A DNA stretch of 64,000 nucleotides from Chloroflexota bacterium (GCA_028873965.1 JAPPMU010000051.1:1-64000), one strand, 5' to 3'. Positions 51,616 through 61,037 are shown, counted from the stretch's first letter. Notes: a model not told the origin generated them from the letters alone. Numbers and translations are program-made.

Positions 51616-52392
51616 ATGCGCGAAAACACCATGAAAAAGAAGCTACAGGCGGGCCAACCGGTGTTCGGATCGATGATCACGTTTCCCTCCCCGGTGGTGG
51701 TCGAGATGCTCGGGTACCTCGGCTACGACTGGGTGCTCATCGACAACGAGCACGGCAGCATCACCGTTGACCTGGCGGAGGACATGATCCGCGCCGCCGA
51801 GTACTCGGGCACGGCGCCCATCGTCAGGCCCGTGGGCAACCGGCCGGAAATCATCTCGCCGTTCCTGGATCGAGGGGCATGGGGCGTCCAGGTACCCCAC
51901 GTGAACACCGCCGACGAGGCCAGGGCCGCCGTCGCCGCCGTGAAGTATTATCCGGAGGGCGATCGCGGCCTGTTCAGCGGGGGCCGACCCGCCGAGTACG
52001 GGTTCAGCGGAGCCACGCCGGACTACGTGGCGGAGGCCAATCGCAACACCCTGGTCTGCCTCATGCTGGAAGAGGTCGAAGCCATCGAGAACATTCCGGA
52101 GCTTGTCAAAGTACCTGGGGTGGATGTGTATTTCATCGGGTCCGGCGACCTGTCCCAGAGCATGGGCTACCCGGGACAGCAGACCCATCCGGAAGTCCAG
52201 GCGCTGGTGGAGAAGGGCGTACAGCAGATCGCGGCGTCCGGCATCACTGCGGGGTGCAGTTGTCCCGATGCCCTGGTGCCGCACTACCTGGAACTGGGCG
52301 TGCGATATTTCCACAACACCGTGGGCCGGCTGATCCAGGGTGCGAGCAACGAGTACCTGAACACCATGCGGGCCGCCGCGGACGGCCTATAA
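51616..52392 (+). CDS. HpcH/HpaI-family class II aldolase
   Basis: A 258-aa TIM-barrel aldolase of the 2,4-dihydroxyhept-2-ene-1,7-dioate aldolase family: GSMITFPSPVVVEMLGYLGYDWVLIDNEHG at the start, VRPVGNRPEII, GVQVPHVNTADEA, VCLMLEEVEAIENI and VYFIGSGDLSQSMG. Members split 2-keto-3-deoxy acids into pyruvate and an aldehyde with a divalent metal. The ATG at 51616 has AGGAG 9 nt upstream. Confidence 0.87.
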   Translation: MRENTMKKKLQAGQPVFGSMITFPSPVVVEMLGYLGYDWVLIDNEHGSITVDLAEDMIRAAEYSGTAPIVRPVGNRPEIISPFLDRGAWGVQVPHVNTADEARAAVAAVKYYPEGDRGLFSGGRPAEYGFSGATPDYVAEANRNTLVCLMLEEVEAIENIPELVKVPGVDVYFIGSGDLSQSMGYPGQQTHPEVQALVEKGVQQIAASGITAGCSCPDALVPHYLELGVRYFHNTVGRLIQGASNEYLNTMRAAADGL

Positions 52393-52440
52393 TGGTTACG
52401 GAGCGACATCACAAGACCACGGCGACGGGAGGGGAGCAAA

Positions 52441-52668
52441 ATGCGGATTGACGTTAGCGAACTGCCGGAAGAAATGGCCGAACTGGCGCGGCAGTCCTGG
52501 TTCCAGCGTGAGGTGGTCATATGCAGGGACGGCCAACCTTGGGTTAAGCTGGTCCCCCACGACGCTTATCGACCGACCCCACGCCCAGGCGTACTGAAAG
52601 GGAATTTCGTGGTGCCGGAAGATTTCTGCGACACTCCGGAAGGCATCATCGAGGATTTCTACAAATAG
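52441..52668 (+). CDS. Antitoxin-like partner of PIN toxin
   Basis: A 75-aa protein (MRIDVSELPEEMAELARQ ... EVVICRDGQPWVKLVPHD) resembling Phd/AbrB-like antitoxins that precede PIN-domain toxins. It ends 2 bp before the PIN gene. It probably neutralises the toxin and represses the pair. Confidence 0.7.
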   Translation: MRIDVSELPEEMAELARQSWFQREVVICRDGQPWVKLVPHDAYRPTPRPGVLKGNFVVPEDFCDTPEGIIEDFYK

Positions 52669-52670
52669 CC

Positions 52671-53054
52671 ATGCCGGACTACTTGCCTGACACGCACGTA
52701 TTCCTTTGGTATGCGACGGCGTTGCGTCCCATGAAAGAAGAGACCTACCGGATCCTGCGAGATCCTGCCAACCAAGTTTTCATCAGCGCGGCGAGCATCT
52801 GGGAGATCGCCATCAAACAGGGGCTGGGAAAACTACAGCCACTGGATCAGGAACCGGAGCAGATTGTCGATGATTCTCGATTCAGATTGCTGGACATCAA
52901 CGCAGTCCACGCCAAAACTGCCGGCCTGCTGCCGTTGTTGCACCGCGACCCCTTTGACCGGATGCTGGTGGCCCAAGCGCAGATTGAAGACCTGATTTTG
53001 ATTACCAACGACCCTAAAATAGAGCAGTACGACGTGACAACCCTGCGGCCCTGA
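52671..53054 (+). CDS. PIN-domain toxin (VapC-like)
   Basis: A 127-aa PIN nuclease. Acidic residues of the active site are in PDTHVFLWY, ISAASIWEIAIK, HRDPFDRMLVAQA and ITNDPKIEQY. The family cleaves RNA in a magnesium-dependent way when freed from its antitoxin, which is encoded just upstream. Confidence 0.82.
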   Translation: MPDYLPDTHVFLWYATALRPMKEETYRILRDPANQVFISAASIWEIAIKQGLGKLQPLDQEPEQIVDDSRFRLLDINAVHAKTAGLLPLLHRDPFDRMLVAQAQIEDLILITNDPKIEQYDVTTLRP

Positions 53055-53074
53055 ACCGAACGGAGACTTGAATC

Positions 53075-53656
53075 ATGACCACCCCCGTTGATCCAGCAGC
53101 AATTCGCCTCACCGGCGAGAACTCCTTCATCCGCCTGTCGCCGGAACCCGGCGGCGAGCAGACCACCCGCACCAGCCACTGGCGCGTGCTGTGGACGCCG
53201 GCCGGCGCCGGCCACGTATTGTTCCTCAAGAGCGCTGACCTGGACGGCGACCAGGTGCGCGTGTACTCGGACAACATCGCCATGACTCGGTATGTGCAGG
53301 CAGAAATCGAGTCCATGCTGTTCCCGGAGTTTGGCGACACTAGCCGGCCGGTCATTCCCGCAGAGTTCAGCAGGTCCGGCAGCATCGCCAGCGCGTACAA
53401 CGAGATAGTGGCGGCGTCCACGGAAACGGTGGTTTTGAGCTGGCACGACTTCCTGACGCCCTATATGCTCAACAACCCGGCCGGCGAGGCGTCAGGCCGC
53501 ACGCACGGCGTGTACAGCTGCTTCTTCCCGGCGCGGCAAGCGCAGATTACGGTGGGCGACCGGACGCTGCCGGGCGTGGTGTCGCTGGAAGCCCGGGGTT
53601 CGGCCCAGAGCAGCACGGCTTGTTGCGCCTGGTCGGAGACCTGGGTGAAGCCGTAA
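53075..53656 (+). CDS. Hypothetical protein
   Basis: A 193-aa soluble-looking protein with no family I recognise. The sequence is beta-rich (HWRVLWTPAGAGHVLFLKSADL ... VRVYSDNIAMTRYVQAEI) and has two adjacent Cys near the end. Codon usage matches the surroundings. It stands between a TA pair and the convergent halogenase gene. Confidence 0.55.
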   Translation: MTTPVDPAAIRLTGENSFIRLSPEPGGEQTTRTSHWRVLWTPAGAGHVLFLKSADLDGDQVRVYSDNIAMTRYVQAEIESMLFPEFGDTSRPVIPAEFSRSGSIASAYNEIVAASTETVVLSWHDFLTPYMLNNPAGEASGRTHGVYSCFFPARQAQITVGDRTLPGVVSLEARGSAQSSTACCAWSETWVKP

Positions 53657-53671
53657 TGCGACGCCCGGAGA

Positions 53672-55252
53672 TCAGGGCGTCGCGCTGATTGCGCCGTCGA
53701 CGTACAGGATCTGCAGGGCTTCGAGCGCGACCGTTTCCACCTGTTGCGTCGCGTCGGGTTCCAAGCCCCGGCACAGGTCAGCGACGGCTTCGGCGACGGT
53801 AGTTCTGCCGTCCAACCCGTGCAGCAGCCGTGCCACCAGCCCGCTGCACGGGAGCCCCTCCGGATGCCCGTCGGTCACCAACCCGTAGCCCCACACGAAA
53901 TCGCCGTCGGCCAGCACCGGCTGGCGCTGCAGGACAACGCCGTGGGCCAGACGCGGCCGCGCTTCGGGCCGCAGGGGATGGTCCCGCCGGCGCTGCCGTT
54001 CGGCCTCCACGCCCGTCACGCTGTTGGCGAACCCGGCGGGCGCCAGGCCGTGGGACAGCACGGCGCGCTCGTACCCGCGGGGCGGCTGGCCCGCCACCGC
54101 CTGTATGAACGACTGGCGCGGGGTCAGGGACGGATCGTCGTCGAGCAGGCGGCGCGCCTCCCAGAAGTACGAATCCGCAGTCCGGTTGCTGGAGTAGAAC
54201 AGCCGGGCCAGTTCCCGAAAATGTCCGTACTCCTTGTAGTACAACTGCTGGTACACCTGTCCCACCGGCCCGGCCATGTCGGGATCGGACAACGCTGAAG
54301 CGACCGCGGCGGCGGCCAGGGTAGCCGACGTCAAAGCCAGGTGCACGCCGGACGAGAACAGCGGATCAATGAAGCAGCCGGCGTCACCCACCAGGATGTA
54401 TCCCGAGCCGTAGAGCTGCCGGCAGCGGTACGACCAGTCTCGGACGATTTCCGGGCCCGAGGCGAGCCGGGCGTTTCCCAGCATTCCAGCGGTTTGAGGG
54501 GCCGCAGCAATCTGCGCCTCCAGGAATCCGCGCGCACCCAGCCGCCGGATACCTTCCTGGCCGGTCTCCGAGTCAACCACCGCGCCGACGCTGGACCACC
54601 CGTCGCGGAGCGGGATGTTCCACAGCCAGCCGTTGGATTGAGACTCGATCAGGATGTTGCCGTCGTCCGGCGGTTCGAGCCTGTCCCCGCCCTGGTAGTA
54701 CGCGTACACCGCCAGGTTGCGGAAGAAATCGTCCCATTGCCGCAGACCCAGCTGCCGCGACAACAAGCCTCCCTGTCCGCTGGCGTCGACGACGTACCGG
54801 GCCGGCATGGTTTCGTCGCCACATCGCACCGCTATCGCCGTCCCGGAGTCGTCGAAGACTACGCCGGTTGCTGCACACGCTTCGCGCACGTCAACGCCGC
54901 AGCTGCGAGCGTTATCCAGCAGGATGGCGTCGAACTCAGGCCGCCACACCTGGTACGAATGCGGGTTGGAGGCGTTGGTCTCGCTGAAGTACCAACTCCA
55001 CGGCTCCCGGTCCACCCCCCAGATCATGGTGGCGCCGCGCTTCACGACGAACCCGGCGCGCTGCACCGCGCCCAGCACGCCAAGATCATCCAGGATCGGA
55101 ATGCTGGCAGGGAGGAGCGACTCGCCTACGTGGTCCCGGGGAAAGCGTTCCCGTTCCAGCAGCGTAACCGCATAACCGCGACGCGCCAGGAGGGTGCTGA
55201 CACAGGAGCCGGCCGGGCCTCCGCCGATGACAACGATGGGGGATTCAGGCAC
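53672..55252 (-). CDS. Flavin-dependent halogenase-like protein
   Basis: A 526-aa FAD-dependent protein. FAD motif VVIGGGPAGS (7-16), PRDHVGESLLP (38-48), Lys71 in VVKRGATMIWG, and WLWNIP (209-214), which fits the WxWxIP signature of flavin-dependent halogenases. DAGCFIDPLFSSGVHLA is the later FAD/chloride region. A C-terminal stretch of about 120 aa beyond the catalytic fold recalls CmlS/PltA-type enzymes. A chlorinated or brominated small molecule or carrier-bound substrate is likely; no biosynthetic cluster is seen around it. Confidence 0.8.
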   Translation of the reverse strand: MPESPIVVIGGGPAGSCVSTLLARRGYAVTLLERERFPRDHVGESLLPASIPILDDLGVLGAVQRAGFVVKRGATMIWGVDREPWSWYFSETNASNPHSYQVWRPEFDAILLDNARSCGVDVREACAATGVVFDDSGTAIAVRCGDETMPARYVVDASGQGGLLSRQLGLRQWDDFFRNLAVYAYYQGGDRLEPPDDGNILIESQSNGWLWNIPLRDGWSSVGAVVDSETGQEGIRRLGARGFLEAQIAAAPQTAGMLGNARLASGPEIVRDWSYRCRQLYGSGYILVGDAGCFIDPLFSSGVHLALTSATLAAAAVASALSDPDMAGPVGQVYQQLYYKEYGHFRELARLFYSSNRTADSYFWEARRLLDDDPSLTPRQSFIQAVAGQPPRGYERAVLSHGLAPAGFANSVTGVEAERQRRRDHPLRPEARPRLAHGVVLQRQPVLADGDFVWGYGLVTDGHPEGLPCSGLVARLLHGLDGRTTVAEAVADLCRGLEPDATQQVETVALEALQILYVDGAISATP

Positions 55253-55263
55253 TGCGATATTGG

Positions 55264-55701
55264 CTAGGCTAACTGAGTGAAATGGGCGAAGGGATTTACC
55301 ACGCGGAGGCCGTCGTAGTCCTGCGCGTCGCTCATGTCCTCGGAATAGACGGCTTCGCAGCCGAGCAAACGAGCCGCCGCGAGGATCGCGCAGTCCCAGT
55401 AGTTCAAGCCGAAGCGGGCGCGGATGTCTAAGGCATTTTGCACCAGTTCGAGGGTGACAGACTGCACCGGGAATGGAAGCAGATGAGTTGTGATAAATCC
55501 CACTGCTTCGTCATGCGTCATTTGCCATGGGCCTCGGTCACGTGTGGCCTGCGTATAGAATTCCTGCAGTACTTGAGCCGACAGAGCAAGGTCTCCGCCA
55601 TCAATCAGTTCAAGTGCGATTGATCGCTTGTCCAGTTCCTCCGGCAACGGGCTGACTGCGTAAAGCGCGATGTTCGTATCAACGAAGCGCATCGCGGTCA
55701 T
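55264..55701 (-). CDS. PIN-domain toxin (VapC-like)
   Basis: A 145-aa PIN nuclease: FVDTNIALYA, LSAQVLQEFYTQA, NYWDCAILAAARLLGCEAVYSEDM give the conserved acids. An ATG three codons in (55692) is an alternative start. It overlaps the antitoxin gene by about 20 bp, typical of vapBC pairs. Confidence 0.82.
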   Translation of the reverse strand: MTAMRFVDTNIALYAVSPLPEELDKRSIALELIDGGDLALSAQVLQEFYTQATRDRGPWQMTHDEAVGFITTHLLPFPVQSVTLELVQNALDIRARFGLNYWDCAILAAARLLGCEAVYSEDMSDAQDYDGLRVVNPFAHFTQLA

Positions 55702-55954
55702 GTAGTTCTTCCCGCGTCAGCTTTTTGGCGGTTCGCAGCTCATCACCCCTAGCCTTGGCTCTTGCATCGATGTTGGCTTGAATGCGGTACCATGTCTCGC
55801 GCCGACGTTCATTCTCTCTGGACGATGCGAGCGGGGGCGTGACACCTGCCAATCGTGAGGTCACCCACTCTTCCACAGAGATTCCCGCGGCTTCGGCGTT
55901 GTGCTGGTAGAGATGATAGGTTTCATCGTCCATAGATATGGTGATGGTTTTCAT
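55679..55954 (-). CDS. Ribbon-helix-helix-type antitoxin
   Basis: A 91-aa protein starting MKTITISMDDETYHLYQHNAEAAGISVEEWV, a ribbon-helix-helix DNA-binding pattern, with a basic helical tail that should bind the toxin. It overlaps the downstream PIN toxin gene. Confidence 0.75.
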   Translation of the reverse strand: MKTITISMDDETYHLYQHNAEAAGISVEEWVTSRLAGVTPPLASSRENERRRETWYRIQANIDARAKARGDELRTAKKLTREELHDRDALR

Positions 55955-55998
55955 AGTTCAGCCTCGCCCGTACAGCATAGCATGGGCTGATCCGACGG

Positions 55999-57642
55999 CT
56001 ACACATAGTACTGCGAGAACACCGGCTCTTCGCGGGTGATGATTTCCAGCACGCAGGGCTGCCCGGTGGACGAGATTTCCGTTGCCCGCTCTATGGCTGG
56101 CCCGACTTCCTCGGGGTCAGTCACGTGCTCCGAGTAGGCGCCCAGGGCTTCGGCCATGCGGGCGTACTCGCCGGTGACGTACTTGGTGCCGTACCGCTCC
56201 GTGGCGACGGGGATGTTCTTTTCGTAACCGCCCATGGCGCCGTTGTTCACGATGACCGTGATGATGCCGAGCTTTTCCCGCGCCGCCGTCTCGAAGTCCG
56301 TTCCGGCCATGCCGACCGCCACGTCACCCATCAGGTTGACGCAGGTCTTCTCTGGGAAGGCTACCTTCGCGCCCATGGCATAACCCAAGCCGCTGCCCAG
56401 TTGGGTCGAGTTGCCCCAGCCGATGTATCCGCGCGGAGTGGTGGCCGCGTAGAAGGGCACGATCTGGTCTCGCGGGTTCCCGGAGTCATGGGTGACGATG
56501 CTGTTGGCCTTGTCCAACCGCGCGTTCAGCTCGTAAACCACGCGGTACGGGCTGATGGGAACGTCGTTGCTGGAGAGCCGGGGCATCCATTCGGCCAGCC
56601 ATTCCTGCCGCACCTGCCGGATCTCGGCGGCTACCGTTTCGTCGCCGCGCCGGCCGTTCTCGCCCAGCCGATCCTTGATTTCCCCGATCAGTTGGCCAAG
56701 AACCAGCTTGGCGTCGCCGACAATGATCTCGTCCAGCGGATACTCGCCGTTCAGGTCCTTTTCGTCGATGGTGGACTGGATGACGGTCTTGCCGGGTGGA
56801 ACCGGAGCCGACGCCAGGGTCTTCTGGAAGCTGGTGCCAATCCCGAACACCACGTCGCTTTTTGCCAGGAACTCGCCGACCATCCTGGTGCCGGTATTGC
56901 CGCCGGCGCCCAATGCGAGAGGGTGGTTTTCCGGAAACCCGCTCTTGCCCAGCGTGGTGGTCATGGTGGGGGCGTTCAGCAGTTCCGCCAATTCCACCAA
57001 TTCCGGGGTGGCCTCGGCGTACAGCACGCCCTGGCCGGCGTAGATGACGGGCCGGCGGGCGTTGACCAGCAACTCGGCGACCCGGGAAACATCGCGCGGG
57101 TCGCCGGCCGACCGGCGCTTCTGCTGCGGCAGATAGTGGAATTGTTCCTCGGAGATCTCCCCGGCCAGGACGTCGTTCGGCATCTCGACCAAAACCGGGT
57201 TGGGCCGGCCGGTGCGGAGTTGCGTGTACGCGCGGCGCATCATCTCGGGGATGCGCTCGGTGTAGTTGGCGGAGTCGGCCCACTTGGTGACGCCCTCATA
57301 GTTCCGGGCGGCGTCAAAGTCGGACGACACCCCATGCCGTCGCGTCCCGGGGTGGTTGGGCACCATCAACAGCGGCGAGGAGTCGGCGTATGCCTGCGCG
57401 ACCCCGGAGAAGGCGTTTTCAATCCCGGGCCCGCCCTGAACGAGGACCACGCCGTTTTTGTTGCCGTTGTTGACCCGGCTGTAAGCGTCGGCCATGTTGA
57501 CCGCGGTCCGCTCCATGCGGGAGATGATCGGCCGTATTCCGGCCGCCGCGCAGGCGTCGATCAGGATGTTGTTGGGAAAACAGAAAACGACATCCACGCC
57601 CTCCCTGGCCAGGATGTTGGCAAATGCGGTCTTGCCGTCCAT
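55999..57642 (-). CDS. Thiamin-diphosphate-dependent enzyme, acetolactate synthase-like
   Basis: A 547-aa ThDP enzyme. Glu44 in RMERTAVNMADAYSR is the activating glutamate; the cofactor site is in NLMGDVAVGMAGTDFETAAREKLGIITVIVNN. The three-domain layout matches acetolactate synthase, oxalyl-CoA decarboxylase and related decarboxylases. No regulatory subunit gene is near, so a catabolic decarboxylase or ligase role is as likely as valine/isoleucine synthesis. A GGAGGA site precedes the ATG, and a TATAAT lies about 36 nt upstream. Confidence 0.85.
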   Translation of the reverse strand: MDGKTAFANILAREGVDVVFCFPNNILIDACAAAGIRPIISRMERTAVNMADAYSRVNNGNKNGVVLVQGGPGIENAFSGVAQAYADSSPLLMVPNHPGTRRHGVSSDFDAARNYEGVTKWADSANYTERIPEMMRRAYTQLRTGRPNPVLVEMPNDVLAGEISEEQFHYLPQQKRRSAGDPRDVSRVAELLVNARRPVIYAGQGVLYAEATPELVELAELLNAPTMTTTLGKSGFPENHPLALGAGGNTGTRMVGEFLAKSDVVFGIGTSFQKTLASAPVPPGKTVIQSTIDEKDLNGEYPLDEIIVGDAKLVLGQLIGEIKDRLGENGRRGDETVAAEIRQVRQEWLAEWMPRLSSNDVPISPYRVVYELNARLDKANSIVTHDSGNPRDQIVPFYAATTPRGYIGWGNSTQLGSGLGYAMGAKVAFPEKTCVNLMGDVAVGMAGTDFETAAREKLGIITVIVNNGAMGGYEKNIPVATERYGTKYVTGEYARMAEALGAYSEHVTDPEEVGPAIERATEISSTGQPCVLEIITREEPVFSQYYV

Positions 57643-57677
57643 GCAGTTGTCCTCCGATGGATGCTGATAGCCGGGGC

Positions 57678-57683
57678 ATTATA
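57678..57683 (-). promoter_or_regulatory. Putative -10 box of the ThDP enzyme gene
   Basis: TATAAT on the minus strand, 36 nt before the start at 57642; the -35 region is weak. Confidence 0.4.
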
Positions 57684-57727
57684 CCCGTGTTCCGATGTTT
57701 ATCGGGCGGCGCTTTCCGTCAGCGCAT

Positions 57728-60187
57728 TCAGTTAGCCTCAGTCAACGTGCCGGTTCCCATGCTGTTGTCGATGGGGCTGCCGTAGTTCCGGCCGACCAGA
57801 AGTCCGATCTGGCGCTTGCCGGTCACGTCACCGCTGGCCTCGCAGTTGCGGATGTCGCCGCCGTTGTCCCCGATCAGTCCGCCCACGTACTCGTTGCCCG
57901 ACGCGGAGCCGGAGGCGACGCTGGCGTCCACCACGCCCACCGTGTTCTGACCGATGAGGCCCCCTACGTAATCGGAGCCCGTCGCCGGCCCTTCCGCGGT
58001 GCTGCCCCGGATTGACCCCTCATCGCTGGAGCCGATCAATCCACCGACGTAATTGTTCCCCGAAGCCGAGCCGCTGGCCGCGCACCGCGTTACGTCACCC
58101 CGATAGTTCCGGCCGATAAGCCCGCCCGCAAAGTCCTGCGTGCTGGTGGCGTCGCCGCTGGCGCTGCAATCGCTGATGTCGGCGTCGTTGTAGCCCATCA
58201 GACCTCCGACGCTGGCATCGCCGGATGCGTCGCCGTTCGCCTCCCCGGCCTGAACAACGCCGTCGTTGTGTCCGACCAGGCCGCCCACGTTCTCGCCGCC
58301 CGCAGCCGACCCGTTGGCGACGCTGTCGTTGATGGTTCCGCCGTTGTTCCGGCCGACCAGGCCGCCCACGTTCTCGTTCCCAGTGACGACGCCGTCTGCC
58401 GCGCTGTTGCTGATGTCTCCCTCGCTGTCCCCGACCAGGCCTCCGACGTCGTCCTCGCCGCCAACTGTGCCGGATGCCGAGCTGTCCGTGATCGCGCCGC
58501 CCTCTTCGTGGTACCCCGCCAGCCCGCCAACATTATCGTTGCCCGAAACCTCTCCGCTGGCTGTGCAGGAACTGACGCTCCCCCCGTTGTTTCGCCCTAC
58601 GAGGCCTCCCACGTCGTCAACACCCCGGACGGATCCGGACGCGGCGCAGTCGCTGAGCGCGCCATCGTTGTATCCAACGAATCCACCGACCTTGTTGTTG
58701 CCAGTGGCGTTGCCTTCCGCAGCGCTGTTGAGCACCGCTCCGTCGCCGTTGCGCCCGATGAGACCCCCCACGTTGTCGCGGCCGCTGGCGGAGCCAACAG
58801 CGAGACTGTTGCTGACGTCCCCCTGACCGTTGTAACCGGCGAGTCCGCCCACGTTGTCCTGTCCGGTTACCGAGCCCTGCGCGCTGCTGTCGCTGATGTC
58901 GCCATCGTTACGTCCGATCAACCCTCCAATATCGGTCCTGCCGGTTACGTCGCCGCTGGCCAGGCTGTTGTTGACTTGACCTCCGTTGCCTCTGCCGACC
59001 AGGCCTCCGACGTTGACGTTACCCGAGACGTTGCCGGCGGCTGAACCGCCCTCGATGCTGCCGTCGTTGAAACCGACCAAACCTCCCACGAAGTCGTTGC
59101 CGGCCACGTCTCCCTCGGCTGAATTGTTGCGCGCCGCGCTGCCGAAGTTCCCGTCAATACGCCCGACGAGGCCGCCCACATACCGCAGGCCCGTGACCGC
59201 GCCGCTAGCAGCGCTGTCGGATATGCGTCCACCTTCTTTGTCGTCGCCGACGAGACCGCCCACAAAATCGTTTCCGGTGACGGTTCCGTGGGACACGCAG
59301 CCGATGACGCGGCCGCTTTCTTCGTTGTTGCCCACCAAGATTCCCACATAGTCGTGACCCGTCACGTCGGCTTCGTTCACGGTAACGTTCCGGATCACCC
59401 CGCCACTGCTGAATCCGAAGAGACCGACGTAATCCTCGTGGGGGCGGGAGATGTACAGGTTGGCGATGGTATGGCCGCCGCCGTCAACCAACGTCTCGAA
59501 TGCCTGCTGGTCATCCGATCCCCGGTAGTATCCGATGGATTCCCAACCGGAGCCTGCATTCCAATATGCATCCTCAGGATCCGGGCGGCCGTTGCCATTG
59601 GTGTCGAAATCCAGGTTGGCCACGAGTTCATAGCCTTCACACCCGCCAACTCTGCATCCCATTCCGTCCGCAGGATCCGGATAAGCCTCCAGATACGGAG
59701 CCTGGCCGTCTGCGTCGTCAGCCATGCCGTCGCCATCCAGGTCGTATCGAACGGCGTCCAGTTGCGCCAAGTCGTAAATCTCGATGAGACCGTCATCGTC
59801 GGCGTCATAGTCACCACCGATGGCTGCCAACGGGGTAGGTTCGGGGGGTTCGGTCGGTTCGACGGTCACGGCGTCGGGGGTCGGAGTTGGTTCGGGCGTC
59901 GCCGTCGGCTGCTCAGGGACCCGGTCCGACAGTATGAGCACGGGGGTTGGAGACGGGAACGGCATTCTGGTCGGCTCGCTCCGGTCGTCGGCGGATGCCG
60001 TTGGGGGCGCACTGGTCGCCGTGGGTTCCCCGCCGCCGCCGTTCCCCGGTTCATCCTGCGTCTCCGGGCCGGCGCACGCTGCCAGCAGCGTCATGACGGA
60101 GAGCGACCCGAATACAGTCAAGGTTAATGTGATCGATCTCCATGATCGAGCAGTGGAAAGGAACTTTCGATCTTTCGACGGATTCAT
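57728..60187 (-). CDS. Lipoprotein with about 21 GLUG repeats
   Basis: An 819-aa surface lipoprotein. A signal peptide ends in a lipobox LLAAC with Cys38, then a Pro/Thr-rich linker to about residue 120. A section with calcium-binding-like motifs follows (DYDADDDGLIEI, DLDGDGMADDAD, DTNGNGRPDPED). About 21 repeats of 30-35 residues then run to the C-terminus with a core like VGGLVGRNNGG..NSxAxG (GLUG type), expected to form a beta-helix. The repeats are diverged at DNA level. It is probably an adhesin or a surface-exposed binding protein anchored in the membrane. Confidence 0.88.
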   Translation of the reverse strand: MNPSKDRKFLSTARSWRSITLTLTVFGSLSVMTLLAACAGPETQDEPGNGGGGEPTATSAPPTASADDRSEPTRMPFPSPTPVLILSDRVPEQPTATPEPTPTPDAVTVEPTEPPEPTPLAAIGGDYDADDDGLIEIYDLAQLDAVRYDLDGDGMADDADGQAPYLEAYPDPADGMGCRVGGCEGYELVANLDFDTNGNGRPDPEDAYWNAGSGWESIGYYRGSDDQQAFETLVDGGGHTIANLYISRPHEDYVGLFGFSSGGVIRNVTVNEADVTGHDYVGILVGNNEESGRVIGCVSHGTVTGNDFVGGLVGDDKEGGRISDSAASGAVTGLRYVGGLVGRIDGNFGSAARNNSAEGDVAGNDFVGGLVGFNDGSIEGGSAAGNVSGNVNVGGLVGRGNGGQVNNSLASGDVTGRTDIGGLIGRNDGDISDSSAQGSVTGQDNVGGLAGYNGQGDVSNSLAVGSASGRDNVGGLIGRNGDGAVLNSAAEGNATGNNKVGGFVGYNDGALSDCAASGSVRGVDDVGGLVGRNNGGSVSSCTASGEVSGNDNVGGLAGYHEEGGAITDSSASGTVGGEDDVGGLVGDSEGDISNSAADGVVTGNENVGGLVGRNNGGTINDSVANGSAAGGENVGGLVGHNDGVVQAGEANGDASGDASVGGLMGYNDADISDCSASGDATSTQDFAGGLIGRNYRGDVTRCAASGSASGNNYVGGLIGSSDEGSIRGSTAEGPATGSDYVGGLIGQNTVGVVDASVASGSASGNEYVGGLIGDNGGDIRNCEASGDVTGKRQIGLLVGRNYGSPIDNSMGTGTLTEAN

Positions 60188-60377
60188 TATGGTGCAGACC
60201 TGCCAGGGCGTCTCAATCGACGCCGCGTGTTCGTATCATGGTATCGCAGGGCAACTCCGTCCTGCTGGGGCCACGCTTTCACATCGGGCGAGATTATATA
60301 CCGGAGTTTCACCGGAGGCATTACTGCGTACACGGATTCGCGCTATTATATGTCTCAATGCAGCAGGAGGATATGAA

Positions 60378-60812
60378 ATGCCCGAATACATTCCGTCGAC
60401 CCGGGATTGGGTGCGCGAGCAGGTGGAGTTGTACGAAAGCAGCGGCGGTACCGAAGGGACCACGTTGCGAGAAACGGGTCTGCCCGTGATCATCGTAACC
60501 AACCGCGGCAACAAGACCGGGGCCATCCGCAAGACCCCGTTGATGCGCGTGAAGGTCGGCGACGCCTACGTGCTGGTGGGTTCGCAGGGGGGCGCCCCGC
60601 GCAATCCCGTTTGGGTGTACAACCTGCGCGTGGATGCCAACGTCGAAATCCGGGACGAGACTGAGGTCCATACCATGCGTGTCCGCGAAGTGACTGACCC
60701 CGACGAGCGGGCTCGGCTGTGGGCCGCTTCCGTCGAGGCTTTTCCTCCTTACGAGGAGTATCAGGGACGCACCTCCAGGAGGATACCGGTTTTCGTAGCC
60801 GAACCCGCGTAA
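60378..60812 (+). CDS. F420-dependent deazaflavin oxidoreductase (Ddn/nitroreductase family)
   Basis: A 144-aa split-beta-barrel protein of the Ddn type: LPVIIVTNRGNKTGAIRKTPLMRV, VLVGSQGGAPRNPVWVYNLRVDANVEI and ARLWAASVEAFPPYEEYQ. These enzymes reduce quinones or nitro compounds with F420H2, so the organism probably makes F420. The ATG at 60378 has AGGAGG 7 nt upstream; longer upstream frame is antisense to the lipoprotein. Confidence 0.87.
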   Translation: MPEYIPSTRDWVREQVELYESSGGTEGTTLRETGLPVIIVTNRGNKTGAIRKTPLMRVKVGDAYVLVGSQGGAPRNPVWVYNLRVDANVEIRDETEVHTMRVREVTDPDERARLWAASVEAFPPYEEYQGRTSRRIPVFVAEPA

Positions 60813-60896
60813 ACCGGAACTGGGTGATGCGCTCCACAAATGGGCTCGGCGTCGGCGCCGAAACCCTTGATTTTCCGATTCAGGCGGTGAAAATCG

Positions 60897-60925
60897 TTGT
60901 TTGCCGCCGTTGATGCCAGTATAGT
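60897..60925 (+). promoter_or_regulatory. Sigma-70-like promoter before the zinc-ribbon gene
   Basis: TTGTTT (60897-60902), a 17-nt spacer and TATAGT (60920-60925) lie about 110 nt before the GTG start at 61038. Confidence 0.45.
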
Positions 60926-61037
60926 ATTGGCAGCGAAATTGCGCCGGTCCTCCTTCCTTGGGTATTGTAATCGCTGTGCCCGACGAAACAGACCTTGCGT
61001 GTGCACCGTGATTACCAACCAGGCCGGAGGATGAACC

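Noticed and set aside
56125-57735. A plus-strand frame of about 536 codons
   Set aside because: It is antisense to the ThDP enzyme; only the minus strand shows conserved residues.
57728-59400. Regularly spaced repeats that could be read as a CRISPR-like array
   Set aside because: The period of about 90-105 bp keeps the reading frame and encodes GLUG repeats; units are diverged and there are no unique spacers or cas genes.
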